DNA of 64,000 bases. Source: Globisporangium splendens (taxonomy: Eukaryota > Oomycota > Peronosporomycetes > Pythiales > Pythiaceae). Below are positions 51,310-61,764 of this stretch, in pieces (position 1 is the stretch's first letter; each line of letters begins with the position of its first letter). The translations under genes and the position numbers were made by a program. Location: positions 186,001 to 250,000 of the forward strand of contig VFIW01000004.1 in NCBI GenBank assembly GCA_006386115.1, written 5' to 3'. The notes below the pieces were generated by a model. That model saw nothing but the letters and a program-made list of their open reading frames with translations. It was not told the origin of the DNA and searched no databases.

Positions 51310-54300
51310 CTACAGCGCGGTTTGCAATAGATCACTTCTGAATGCTAAATAATCTTTGACCAGGATGGCATGCTCTCTTGGTCCTATGTGAGGCTGCCTT
51401 GTGTTGTCCAATGACCTTGGATCTTCCGAACTTCGCATAAGCCAATGCATGACGTCGTTGTCAAGATCCTGGGTGAGATTGTTGAAAGCAGCTCTTTGAG
51501 TTGGGAAGTGGACCTGCGTTGAGGTTCTGGTGTCCATGGCTAGGTTGGCGGCTGAGTCCGCCATCTTGTTGAAGGCACGGTAGTGATGGTACCATCCTCG
51601 GATGTCGATGCAATCCGCGAGTCGTCGACTTGTCTGGTATAAACGTGCCAATCGGTGCTGTCGAGGGGACCGATGCATTCGCTGTTGGGAGATAATGAGT
51701 GCACTGTCTCCAATCACGTACAATGGTTCGAAGTGACTGCGTTGGGCTTCTCGGAGTCCATGTATAAGACCCCAGTACTCGGCAAAGTTGTTGGTCGTGT
51801 CCTTCCTGCTATATCCATGCTCGCGGCCCCAAATTAAACTGGCTGTGTGCGAGTCCTTATGGACACGCACGATATGGATCCAGTCCCTCCTGGTCCTGGA
51901 TTGCCGCGTGATCCACCATCGAAAAACAACAGGTAAACGCCGCGAGTATCATTTGGAGTCAAGGGGATGGCATCGGTTTGGCTGAGAAAGCAGTCGACAT
52001 ATGCCTCGAGAACTACTGCAACCGTGTGACCGTCCAAGTCTCCAGCTTGTGCTTCAGCGAGTCGTGTGAGGTTTCGCATTCCTGCCTCTAATCTGGTCAT
52101 CATGATCGCCATCTCAGCAGTCGATTCGATTGGATCCGAATCCATGCGTCGCAGATGCGCACACCAAATGGTCTGTATGAGCGACGCGCTCATATATCGC
52201 CACAGCATGTGTGCGACGGGATAGAGATGATCTTGGAGATGTTCATTGGAGAACTTGTGTCTGATAATGTGTCTCTTGATCGTGGTCCATGCATGCCTTG
52301 GAGTATCTGGTAGATCCAGACTGAAGATCCAGATTGCGGGGTCGTGACCAGGAGTGATTCCGATCTTCGCCCATAGCGCATAAAAGTAGTTCCACACGAG
52401 TTTGGCTTTCGGACACTCCCAGAATAGATGTTGAACAGAAGATTGGACAACTTGGGAGCATTCGGGATTCGAGCAGGATAGATCAGCTTTCTCATAGTTC
52501 CACATGGAGAGTCGGTTGGCTTTCAGCCGGAGAAGAGTCTGGGCTGTATAAGCAGTAATCCCTGGGATGTTGTGTAATTCGCTCCATTGGATTAATTGCA
52601 GTCCTGGCCACAGAGATCCTGCTGTATGGACAGCTTTGCTGACTGCTGCATCTCGAGTATCTTTGCCAATTTGTGTCCTCGTTGCTGCAACTTGTTGCCG
52701 ATAGAAAGATCTGGTCGTATTGTATCGTCCGTTGCCACCCCATAGTTGCACGATTCTTGTGAAGCGTGGATGTGCATGGAACGACACCTTCTGCCGTTCA
52801 AGTCTCTTGTTGCCATGACGTCACAGTCCGTTGCGGAGTGAACTGTATGCGTAGCTTTGACTAGGGTCGTGTCGACGTGGGTCAGAGTTGCTTCACTGGT
52901 GTGCAGATGCCATTCGTGGTTGTAATGACGTTGCCCGTTGTACAGCCGAAGCACATTTGTTTGCTGTGGTCGATACAGAAGCTGTGGGAAGTTGGATACC
53001 AACGTAGCGCATAACCGCTCGAGCGCTCGAATAGACGGCCGGGAGAATCCGGAGATTCCACATGTTGGGATGAAGTTGAGCACTCCTGGTCTTATCCACT
53101 CCCATCGAAGTATGTCACCCAGTTGTGCTGTTCCAACTGATAATGATGTGTGAGCAAGCTTGTAAGGGGAGCCGTTGGAATCAAGAAGCCACCCATCTGC
53201 AGTCGAGGTCATGTATGGCAGCCATTCTGCACAGAATGTCCCGCGTAGCTTTCGTCCTTCAGCGATGATACCTGGAAGCCTGTCAGACATTTTAGAGCTG
53301 AGGTCGATCTGGAACACATCGCCGTCCCATTGAGTCTGCACAATTGTCGACTTGAAGTGCTCGTAACACCAACGTACATTATCACGTTCTCTGGGCTCAT
53401 AGGGTCGAGAATGGAGCGACGCACACAATGCTGCGCCAGTTGTCCACATGTTATCACGAAGCTGGAGTGGCCGCCTTGGAATTGCATCGAGCGGCGTGAT
53501 GTACGTCGAAGAAGCCCTTGTGTTGTGCAGCAAGATTTCCCCGATGACCTGATCGATGTGAGAGGTTGTGATTGCCCATCTGGAGACTGCTGTGGCACTC
53601 ATCGTCATCAGCTCAGTTCTGATGTTGGGTACTGACAAGCCTCCATTCATTTTTTTGAGCTCAGCTTGTTCTTCCTTCATCCACGGTTTCGCAGGCTTAC
53701 CGTTCCTCGAGCCCCAGACGAATTGTTTCACTAGGTCGTGTAGCTGATTGACAATAACCGTAGAGGACCAGGAGTGCCTGGCCACATAAAGCACTTTGGG
53801 TATGATGACGGCACTGGCAATTGCTGCGCGTTGGGCGACAGAGTGAGTTTTGAGACGCGCAAGTCGAAGTCTGACACGTAAGGATTGGATGCACTTGGAC
53901 CAGTTACTTGCATTCGAAGGCGTTTGTCCGACTTGGATGCCGAGGTAGCGGCAATGTTCCTCACGTTGTAGCACATGAATGTCACTGACTGACTCTTCGG
54001 TGGAGCTATATTCCTTGTTCAACGGTAATACTGCAGATTTGTGCCGATTGACTCGAAGCCCAGAAGCTGCTCCATATTTGTCCAGGATTGCAAACACGGC
54101 GTTAATATCCTTTGGATCGCTAAGATAAATGGTCGTGTCGTCTGCGTATCCTCCAAGTCTGACTTCAGTTGCGCATCCTGCTGCCTCGAGTTCAACGCCG
54201 TGTATTTCGTCACTCGCTTCGATTTTCCGATAAAGAACCTCTAACGCCAAGATGAAGAGAAGAGGGGCCAGCGGACATCCTTGACGAATTCCGGATGTTA

Positions 54301-57052
54301 CGCTGTACTTTCTCGACAGGAAACCGTTGACAATGAACTTGTACGTGGTTTGAGAGTGTAACACCTTCACTAAGTGTACGAACTTCCATGGGAACCCAAG
54401 ATGCTGGAGCGCTTGTACCAGAAAGCTGCGATCGAGTGAATCATAGGCTTTAGCAAAATCAAGGAGCAACGCGATCGCTCTGGACATGGCGGGGTCACTC
54501 GTGGCCCGCTGTTGCGCAGCCAATAGCACATCGATCGTCGTCGGGATTGCTCGCCCTGGAACGAAACCAGCTTGCATGTGATGGATAAGCCAAGGGAGCA
54601 CGGTTCGTAATCTGGTTGCAAATATCCGTGTGAATATTTTGTAATCCGAGTTGAGGAGTGCGATTGGCCTGTAGTCCAGCGGCGATGCAGCAGAGACGGA
54701 CTTTTTTATGCAGTGAATATGGGCTTCACTGAACGAACTTGGTAGAACGCATTCGGGTATCCACAAGTTGAAAAGTCGCTCGAATAGGCCGGTATCTCGT
54801 CACAATGGTCTCTGTACCAGTCATTGCCGAGTTCGTCAGGACCGTGAGCTTTGCCTCTCTTGCATTTCTTCACAGCCTGTTTAATTTCACTCGACTCGAT
54901 CGGTTTGAGCAGGAAGCCTAATCTGTCCGACGGAGGAATAGCTGTTCCTGGATCAAGGATTTTATCGATGTCAGTTTGCAGAGTGGGCGCCTGTTGCATG
55001 ATTGTTTTCCATCCTTCTCCCATGTCGTCGGCAAGTTCTCGTGAACGCATGGGTCCGTAAGTCGCTGTGCCACCGAGTGTGAAGATAGTGTTGTCAAGGG
55101 ACTTGGTCGAGATACGCTTGTAGAAGGATTTGCTCGTTTTTCGTTCATGATGCATGTGCTCCCGAAAAATGCGGTCCCGTTTTGAAGCCTGCCACTTAGA
55201 TTTGCATTCTGCAATCGCACGACGAATACTCGTGGCGGTGGTAAGAAACTCTTGCGACAACTCCACGTTGTGATCACCCACCGCTCCACCAGAGTGACCG
55301 AGCATTTGCGCTTCTGATTCTGAGAGGCGTCGTTGCAACCTCTGGATTTTCTTCTTGTATCCTTGATTCAATCTGGCGAAGTACGATTTTTTAGCTTCAA
55401 GGTATCCGATCCTGAGCGCGATCTTGGCTTCATCCCACCAATTTGCTGTGGCCAGAGCATAATCACGAGGCGAAGAGTAACGTCCACGTAATTCATCAAG
55501 TTGGTCATGGGCTTTTTCGAAGAAATCTTTTCCAATAATCGCCGCATGCGCCGCTGCATTCTTCGGAAGTGGATAGACAACTCGAGGTTTCTTGCTTTGG
55601 ATCACCTCGTCAGGAGCAGCTACCCGGATCGTGACTCCATTGTGATCGGAGAACGGACCAGCTACGCTTTGGTAGACGCTGCGAACCCAGTCGAGATGGT
55701 CATTGCTGCAGTACCACCGGTCGAGCCTACTGCTGGCACTGTCACCTGAAGGCAGTGTATAGTAGTAGGTGTGATGCTGTCGATGGAATGCTTTGACGTC
55801 TCGTGTGTCTGTGGCGCGAAGAGCATCATCCTCGAGGGTATCAACAAGATTCAATTTCTGGAGCAGTTTCTTCAATTCCCTGGAATCGTGCACTTTGTTG
55901 TGGTTGTTGTGAGACCTGTCTGCCATCTGGTTGAGAGTGCAATTAAAGTCTCCACCACACAGAATGGGTCCATCATGTGACGAGAGGAGACCTGATAGTG
56001 CTCTGTAGAAAGCTTCCCTTGCAAATACGGTAGAAGGAGCGTAGATGTTGAGAAGTAACACCGTTTCACCACGTAACGTCACCGTAGCTGCCATCCAGTG
56101 CGCATTCCACTGATCCTGCTTATATGGAGCCAGTGTAGGTATGCACGAATAGGGATTCAACAAGATCGCCACTCCTCCTTTGCGCTCGGTGGAAGCTGAC
56201 CAGAGAGAGAGTCTGGGATCCAACTCTTCTGATGGTTCCTGAAAACCCCAACTTCGACGAAATCTGGATTGCATTGATGCCACTTCGGTCTCCAGGACGT
56301 GCGTTTCTTGGAGAAAGACAATGTCCAATGAACCCGAGTCATCAGTCTGTCGAAAATGTGAAAACCACGCGTTCAGATTGGCGTCGGATTTGGAGAACCC
56401 CATCACATTCTGTGTGTGGAATCCAACAGTTAGCTCATGGCGAGCACTGACTGTCGCACTGCGCCTTCTGAGTCGGTGGTTGTCACGACGAGCTTGGGTT
56501 GTGGGTTGATATGGTCGCAACGGTAGTCCATCGCCGGAATACGTTGATGTGCCTTGTATTCCACGCTGTACTTCCGCTGGAGAGACAGTTGAGCCATCTC
56601 CCCCTGTTCGCACTGAACTGCCACCAAGTGCAGTGCGAGTTGAGGCACCATGGGTGCCTTTAGTTCTGATTGTGCCGCTGTTGGACCTCCAGCTCATGCT
56701 GGTGCGCCAATAGCGACCATGATGTCGTCGTGCCCACAATCGCATCAATTGCTGATTGAAGAGAAGACGAACGCCAATATTCTTCAGCTCGGGTTTCAAG
56801 CATAACGTGACCAACGGCTTCGTGCTTGGGGAACATGCTGGGCAGTAGAAGACTTATCACATTGAGAATTGCCCATTTGTCTGGGTCGGTGGGTCGCGAG
56901 ACGGTCGCGGTCAATAGGCTATCATCTAGCTTTTCAAGTCTGTTCCACTGCTTGATGTTGTCAGTCATGGACCAACGAGCGGAGCCTTGCGGACAGGCGT
57001 CAACAGCCGATGCCCATTTCTTATAAAAGGCTCGCACTTGCGCTAACTGCAT
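51310..57052 (-). pseudogene. LINE ORF2: endonuclease, reverse transcriptase, RNase H (frameshifted)
   Basis: Begins at ATG 57050-57052, overlapping the end of ORF1 (57021) by 32 bp in another frame. After an N-terminal region, the APE endonuclease (about 56430-55600) shows FLQETHV, GGDFNCTL and SDHNGV. The RT (about 54760-53900) shows ALLLDFAKAYDSLDRSF, GIRQGCPLAP and the catalytic GGYADDTTIYL near 54150. A Cys/His segment CSNPECSQVV ... HLFWEC is near 52470. RNase H (about 51945-51480) has FFDGGSRGNPGPGG and later acidic residues. Frame changes occur near 56660, 54790, 52800 and 51880, splitting it into about five pieces. Each domain is otherwise well kept, so decay is recent or partly sequencing error. 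Confidence 0.85.
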
Positions 57053-60000
57053 CGTCAGCTGAGTGATGCCGGATTAATGCGCGTTGAGCTTGACTGTTTA
57101 TGCTGTGCCCAAAATCAAGGAGCTTTTTCACTGGGAACATGCGCAAGACCTCCAATGGAAAAGGCAGTGCACAAATGAGCGCACTTAGAGCATCCACGTG
57201 ACTGGGAATCCATCCAGTCAATTTGGAAACGTCGCTTGGATCAACTGAAGGCAAGCTGAATCTTCGATTTTGTCGAGTCGCCGTGGTCCAGTCATGCATG
57301 GCTTTGTTGTTTGCACGAAAATGCTGTCTTCGAAGGGCTTGTTCAGCAGCCGTCAATTGTTCGAGCTCCTCTTTCGATCCAACCAATCGTCCAACCAGAG
57401 ACGTGCGTGCTTGCCCATCGTCCTGGACAGAGTGAGACGGTGAGGAAGGAGGCGTCTCAAATTCGCCGCTTTCACTGTCGTTGGAAAAGGTTGACTCTTG
57501 ACTGGCCTCGGATTGACCTGATGTCGTTGAAGCCGCTGCTTTTAAAACTGAGGACGCAAGTTCTGGGATCTTTCGTGCCCGTGGCCGATTTAACGTATGA
57601 GAGTGGGAATCTGGTTCTCGCTCCGGTTCCTGGAATCGATGTTCATCATCCGTCGACCCTGTAACTAGTCCACTACCCATCGCCGCATTGATTTCTGGCC
57701 CGGGACCAAAGACACTCGTTGGGTCTGCATCTCGAGATTCAGCAGAGTCAATGTGTCCAGTATCTTGGTCAGCGCTGCCTGGAGTTGGCTGGTTCATCGA
57801 GGGAGCACCATTGCCTGCGTCCTCGGTACCATTTTGACTGCGCATTTCCTGGTGAAAGGCTTTAGTCACCTCTGCTGGCAGAGGGAGAGTGGCTTGACCA
57901 TTTGGCGGGGTCACAGCACCTCCCGTCAGATCTTGCAGGTGCATCGTGGAATCCATCGACGCGGAATCCGCCAAGGACATCGTGACATCGAAGTGCGAGG
58001 GATCTTCAGAGTACCCAGAGGTGGTGTCAGCTGATGGCTCCGATGATGGTTGCTGGTTTGCCGATCCATCATCTCTAGACGCTGAGGGGAAAGACTTCGA
58101 GCCGGGCTGGCTCGTTCTTGATTGCTCCTCGTCTTGAGTCTGCGCAGTGGGACTGTGCCCGTGGACGACATGAGCTTTGACAAACTCCCTGAGTTTCGTG
58201 TAAGCAAGGTCTTGATCTCCTTGGCTTTCGGTATTCTCAGCGGGAGATGATCCTGAAGCTGCTGTCGTAGAAGCCTTGTTCCCAGCATGCTGATCACCAT
58301 CCTTGGGACCCAAATTCTTAGCTTTGGCACGCTTCTTGAGTAAATCAAGTTGCCTTTTCGCTCGATTTTTGGCGTTCTTGGCCTCCTGAAGGATCAGAGA
58401 TGCGGCTGCTGCTTCTTTTGCTGTCACACGTTGCTGCAGATCAAGCAATTCAATCTGACGTTGGAACTGTCCAGCTTCACGATTCGCAGATGAAGATTCC
58501 TCATCACGACCACTGGTGTCTGCCTCCTTGTGTTCGTCTCGATCGAGAGCAAAACTGTGCGCTTTGGCTGAAACGTCATGGAATTTACGTTTTGCAGTCG
58601 CAGCCGCTGCAGCAGCTGCGGTGTGCGCGGAAGACGCTTTGGACAGATGCTCCTTAGCAATGTCTAATGTCGCCTGAGCAGTGCTTAAGCGGGCGTCGAT
58701 AGCAATCTTTTGCTTCGCTTGAGTGGAGTTTGCTTGTACTCCATCAAGCACAGAATCAGTTGAGGAAAGCTTCCCAGCCAGAACGGCCTCAAGTTCAAGT
58801 TCGCGCTTCTTTCGAGCCTGGAGAGCCTTGCGGTTGCTCTGGCCGTTAGAAGCCTTGATACTTGTCTCTGGAGACCCGGTACCAATGTTACCAGAGCTGG
58901 CTACTGTTCCAGGAGATGTGCCAATAACAGAAGTCAGCTTCGGAGCAGCCTTTAAGATTCCGCCTTTTGGCGCTCGTCTACCAGCTGATGTCACGTCAGA
59001 AGCTGGATGGGGTTGCCCTTTCGACGCCGGTGAACTCTTCACTGGTGTGGTCGCTGAGGTTGAAATCATGGATTTCATCTCCCCCTTCTGTTTCTTGAGG
59101 TTGGCTGGATCGAACCATTCTGCCTCCGACGGCGTAACCGATTGAGCGTCTGTTGCAGAATTGGCCGCTGCTGCCACTGCTGCAGTGCCGGTGCTGCTAT
59201 TCGAGTCAGTCGGCTGGAGCATCTCAGAGAGCAGCGCTTTCTCAGTTGCCTTGATCTTCAGGTTGGCCATGACTTTGCCCAAACTATTGGAGAGATTGCC
59301 AATGTACTTTTGTCGGACTTCAAGAGACATGTGCTGCAGCTCAAATTTCGACATTTCCTTGGCTTGCTTGATTTCTGGTACGAAGTCGCGATGAAATTGC
59401 ATCTGACGATCTCCAGGAGCTCGAGTACACTTGCTTTTTGGGTGGGAGGGGTCGAAGCACTGAAAGCAAGGGATTCGGCTGTACCGCTGATGATGATGAA
59501 CGAAGATCGAGAACCCTTCAGCAGAGATGTGGGTGACATCTTTGAGCTGAGGGGGACATTCCTCGGAATTGAAGATAACGACCCAGAAGTTAGAGTCGTA
59601 TGCGCCATCCCGTGCTCGCGGCGCGCGCGCAATGGACACGACTTCACATTCGGTGCTCAATGCTATCAGTTGGCCGACAATGCCGTTGCCTAAGCCGGGA
59701 GCTACAACACGGACTTGATATTGTAGTGCATCCGCTTGGTGGGGGATAACATTGTCGATATCGCATCGATCATCTTCTTCCTCGAGCTTGGCGGTGCTCA
59801 GGAGAACGAGTTTTTCGTTGCGAAATTTAATCTCTCGTCTATGCCATTTCGTTGCAGTAGACTGGTCCTTGACAATGAAGGTTAAACGCCGAGTCGCCGC
59901 AGTGTAGTACAAACGCTTGACATTCTGAATCCACTCGCACAGATTCTTATACCCTGCAGAGCCGGCTGGCTCGGATGCAAGTAATTGCATAAGAATTGTC

Positions 60001-60461
60001 TTTTCCGCGATGTGTTCAGGCATCAAGATGCGCGGAGGGACCACAGCAACGACTGTGCCTTCGAGGCAGTCTTCAAAGAATTTGACATAGGCCATGCGTT
60101 GGAGGAAAGTGTGGGTACAAGCGAGGAATGCAGGAGGCGCGTCTAAGACGAGAGCACCCATTATCCAGGCATTCAATGCTTCTTCTTCGGCCGGCACCAT
60201 CTTCCGTAGGTCATCATCGGGTTTAGTCTTCCATGGACGTGTAGCGATCTTGGTCAATCGCTGAACCCATGCACGATGACGCGCTTCACGCACCGCGGCA
60301 TCAGTCCGAGTGTTGTTCTCTGGGTGAGCAGCATCAGGCTGAGGCGGTGTCTGGCCCATCATGCCTCTTTTTATTTCTTCAACGCGATGGGGATCCCAAC
60401 AAGAACATGCGGAATTCGTACCGCCACCATCAGGAGGCTGTTCAGGAGGAGGCTCCGTCAT
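57021..60461 (-). CDS. LINE ORF1 (gag-like, CCHC zinc knuckle)
   Basis: Open over 1146 residues from ATG 60459-60461; longer upstream readings start in flanking DNA outside the element. Pro-rich lead, then an RNA-binding-like region, then one CCHC knuckle CFQCFDPSHPKSKC near 59470-59430 (C-x2-C-x4-H-x4-C). The second half is long, disordered and helical: Ala/Lys-rich coiled coil (about 58800-58300) and Ser/Gln/Asp-rich stretches. ORF1 proteins bind element RNA and assemble RNPs. It is fully open, unlike ORF2. Unusually long for an ORF1. Confidence 0.85.
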   Translation of the reverse strand: MTEPPPEQPPDGGGTNSACSCWDPHRVEEIKRGMMGQTPPQPDAAHPENNTRTDAAVREARHRAWVQRLTKIATRPWKTKPDDDLRKMVPAEEEALNAWIMGALVLDAPPAFLACTHTFLQRMAYVKFFEDCLEGTVVAVVPPRILMPEHIAEKTILMQLLASEPAGSAGYKNLCEWIQNVKRLYYTAATRRLTFIVKDQSTATKWHRREIKFRNEKLVLLSTAKLEEEDDRCDIDNVIPHQADALQYQVRVVAPGLGNGIVGQLIALSTECEVVSIARAPRARDGAYDSNFWVVIFNSEECPPQLKDVTHISAEGFSIFVHHHQRYSRIPCFQCFDPSHPKSKCTRAPGDRQMQFHRDFVPEIKQAKEMSKFELQHMSLEVRQKYIGNLSNSLGKVMANLKIKATEKALLSEMLQPTDSNSSTGTAAVAAAANSATDAQSVTPSEAEWFDPANLKKQKGEMKSMISTSATTPVKSSPASKGQPHPASDVTSAGRRAPKGGILKAAPKLTSVIGTSPGTVASSGNIGTGSPETSIKASNGQSNRKALQARKKRELELEAVLAGKLSSTDSVLDGVQANSTQAKQKIAIDARLSTAQATLDIAKEHLSKASSAHTAAAAAAATAKRKFHDVSAKAHSFALDRDEHKEADTSGRDEESSSANREAGQFQRQIELLDLQQRVTAKEAAAASLILQEAKNAKNRAKRQLDLLKKRAKAKNLGPKDGDQHAGNKASTTAASGSSPAENTESQGDQDLAYTKLREFVKAHVVHGHSPTAQTQDEEQSRTSQPGSKSFPSASRDDGSANQQPSSEPSADTTSGYSEDPSHFDVTMSLADSASMDSTMHLQDLTGGAVTPPNGQATLPLPAEVTKAFHQEMRSQNGTEDAGNGAPSMNQPTPGSADQDTGHIDSAESRDADPTSVFGPGPEINAAMGSGLVTGSTDDEHRFQEPEREPDSHSHTLNRPRARKIPELASSVLKAAASTTSGQSEASQESTFSNDSESGEFETPPSSPSHSVQDDGQARTSLVGRLVGSKEELEQLTAAEQALRRQHFRANNKAMHDWTTATRQNRRFSLPSVDPSDVSKLTGWIPSHVDALSALICALPFPLEVLRMFPVKKLLDFGHSINSQAQRALIRHHSADDAVSASASLL

Positions 60462-60584
60462 TGGTCGAAACTCCGAAAACAGCTGATCACTGAAGGATGG
60501 GACGCTGGCTCTTGATTGGTTCTTGCTTGAGTCTTGGGGCTTGGTATTGCGTAATCTGTGGGGTAGACCGCAAATTTCACAATG

Positions 60585-60599
60585 ATCTGAGATGAACTT
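60585..60599. repeat. Target-site duplication, right copy
   Basis: Second copy of ATCTGAGATGAACTT. On the minus strand the kinase-like frame runs up to this point (residues SAPSSSQ) and resumes after the left copy. Confidence 0.85.
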
Positions 60600-61489
60600 G
60601 GCGCTGACGCTGCAACCAGAGTTGCTTTGCACGCACGGTCAGGGTCACTTTCAAGCATTTGCATGCGTGGGTCGGTTGCTTTGCCGAAATCCTCACTTTG
60701 CTGGTTGCTTTTGCCCCCATTCCATGTAAATAGCGCTGAAAATTTGCGTGAAAGTGCAAATTTACGCGGATTGTAGCACAGTAAGAGCTGCTTCAGCGAC
60801 ATTTGCTGTGAATTTGGTGGCGCCAACCCACTGATGCTCTTGAGCTGATCGTGACCAGGGGGTATATTCTGGACGAAAGCTCCGCGGATCTCGGCGACGT
60901 CTTTCAACGGACGAAGCACACACGAAACTGCTTCGTATAGCTGTGGCGACGATAGTGAGCCTTTCAATGTCAAGTCGATGGCTGGTTCCTCGGATGCTGG
61001 ACCGTTATCATTGCGAGCGATCTCAGAATCACTCTCGCTTGCCATTAATCCACTAATGCGGCCATCGACCATCGCGACGCTCTCTCGGAGCTCCAAGAAA
61101 ACGACATGTACATTGAGTGCTCGCTTTCAACGGGGAGAATGAGCTCTGCGACTTGCATTAGTGCTTCGCGGAAAAGCTCCAGTGTCATCACATCGCGCTT
61201 CGGAGTCGTACGCCCAATCTCGTGGAGACACTGCAGGTGCTCCTTCTGTGGTGATCGATTGCACCAGCGACTTTGCGACTCGCGCGAAGAACTCGTTGTA
61301 GCGTGAAGCAGATAGCGTTGCTTGCGATTTCTCCTTCGCGAGGTCCCAGAAAAACACGAGATACCGCGCGACTTGTTCGTGCTGCATGATCCGAGTCCGT
61401 CGATCGAGCTCAAGTCGAAGCAGGTTGGACGTCCCATCGCCCACGCCATTCTCATGCTCTTCCTCATGGAAGAGATAGTGCCGGCGCAT
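60585..61489 (-). pseudogene. Adenylate-kinase-9-like gene, 5' portion
   Basis: From ATG 61487-61489. Three open frames carry one protein in pieces: an N-terminal helical part (RIMQHEQVARYLVFFWDLAK, RYNEFFARVAKSLVQS), then in another frame CLHEIGRTTPKRDVMTLELF and LMQVAELILPVESEHSMYMS, then in a third frame VAMVDGRISGLMASESDSEI and on to the target repeat. Frame changes fall near 61245 and 61100. The reading continues on the far side of the LINE (51184 downward) as LNKESEDDWDAEIATIKSL, which is why both parts are treated as one gene. The N-terminal domain itself is not recognised. Confidence 0.6.
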
Positions 61490-61764
61490 GGTGCTTGCAG
61501 TCGAGCTTGGAACTATCCCAGTCGACTTAGAGCACGCTCGATCGAGTCATAGACAGACGAAATGGCTGATCAAGACACGACAGAGCGACGTTGGTTTCAT
61601 TTTTATGAGTTGTCGATATATTTATATTTCCTTGATAATTTGGGGTTCGAGCTCGATTCATTGTCGCTCGGAATAACTAAATAGGGGATACTCGGACGTC
61701 AGTCCAAATGCTACATCGCGATCAGCACACTTACTTACACGTCGACTTGCCTTGCTCTTTTCAT
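61490..61764. other. Spacer between the kinase-like pseudogene and the protein kinase gene
   Basis: About 275 bp, AT-rich near 61615-61640; no gene seen. Confidence 0.5.

Larger units (their letters stand above)
51200..60584 (-). mobile_element. Non-LTR (LINE, I-group-like) retrotransposon, near full length
   Basis: A 9.4-kb element in minus orientation. The 3' end has a simple tail (two to three CTTTAT units on the plus strand at about 51197-51218) and no LTRs; a 15-bp direct repeat flanks it. Coding order 5'-3': ORF1 with a CCHC knuckle; ORF2 with apurinic-type endonuclease, reverse transcriptase, a Cys/His segment and RNase H. ORF1 with a zinc knuckle plus APE-RT-RNase H is the I-superfamily layout. 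The 5' leader before the ORF1 ATG is about 123 bp. A second copy of the 3' end lies at 63886-64000. ORF2 carries frame changes, so this copy cannot be autonomous as read. Confidence 0.9.

Noticed and set aside
60462..60632. Longer start for LINE ORF1 at 60632
   Set aside because: Lies beyond the target-site duplication, in the flanking pseudogene, so not part of the element.
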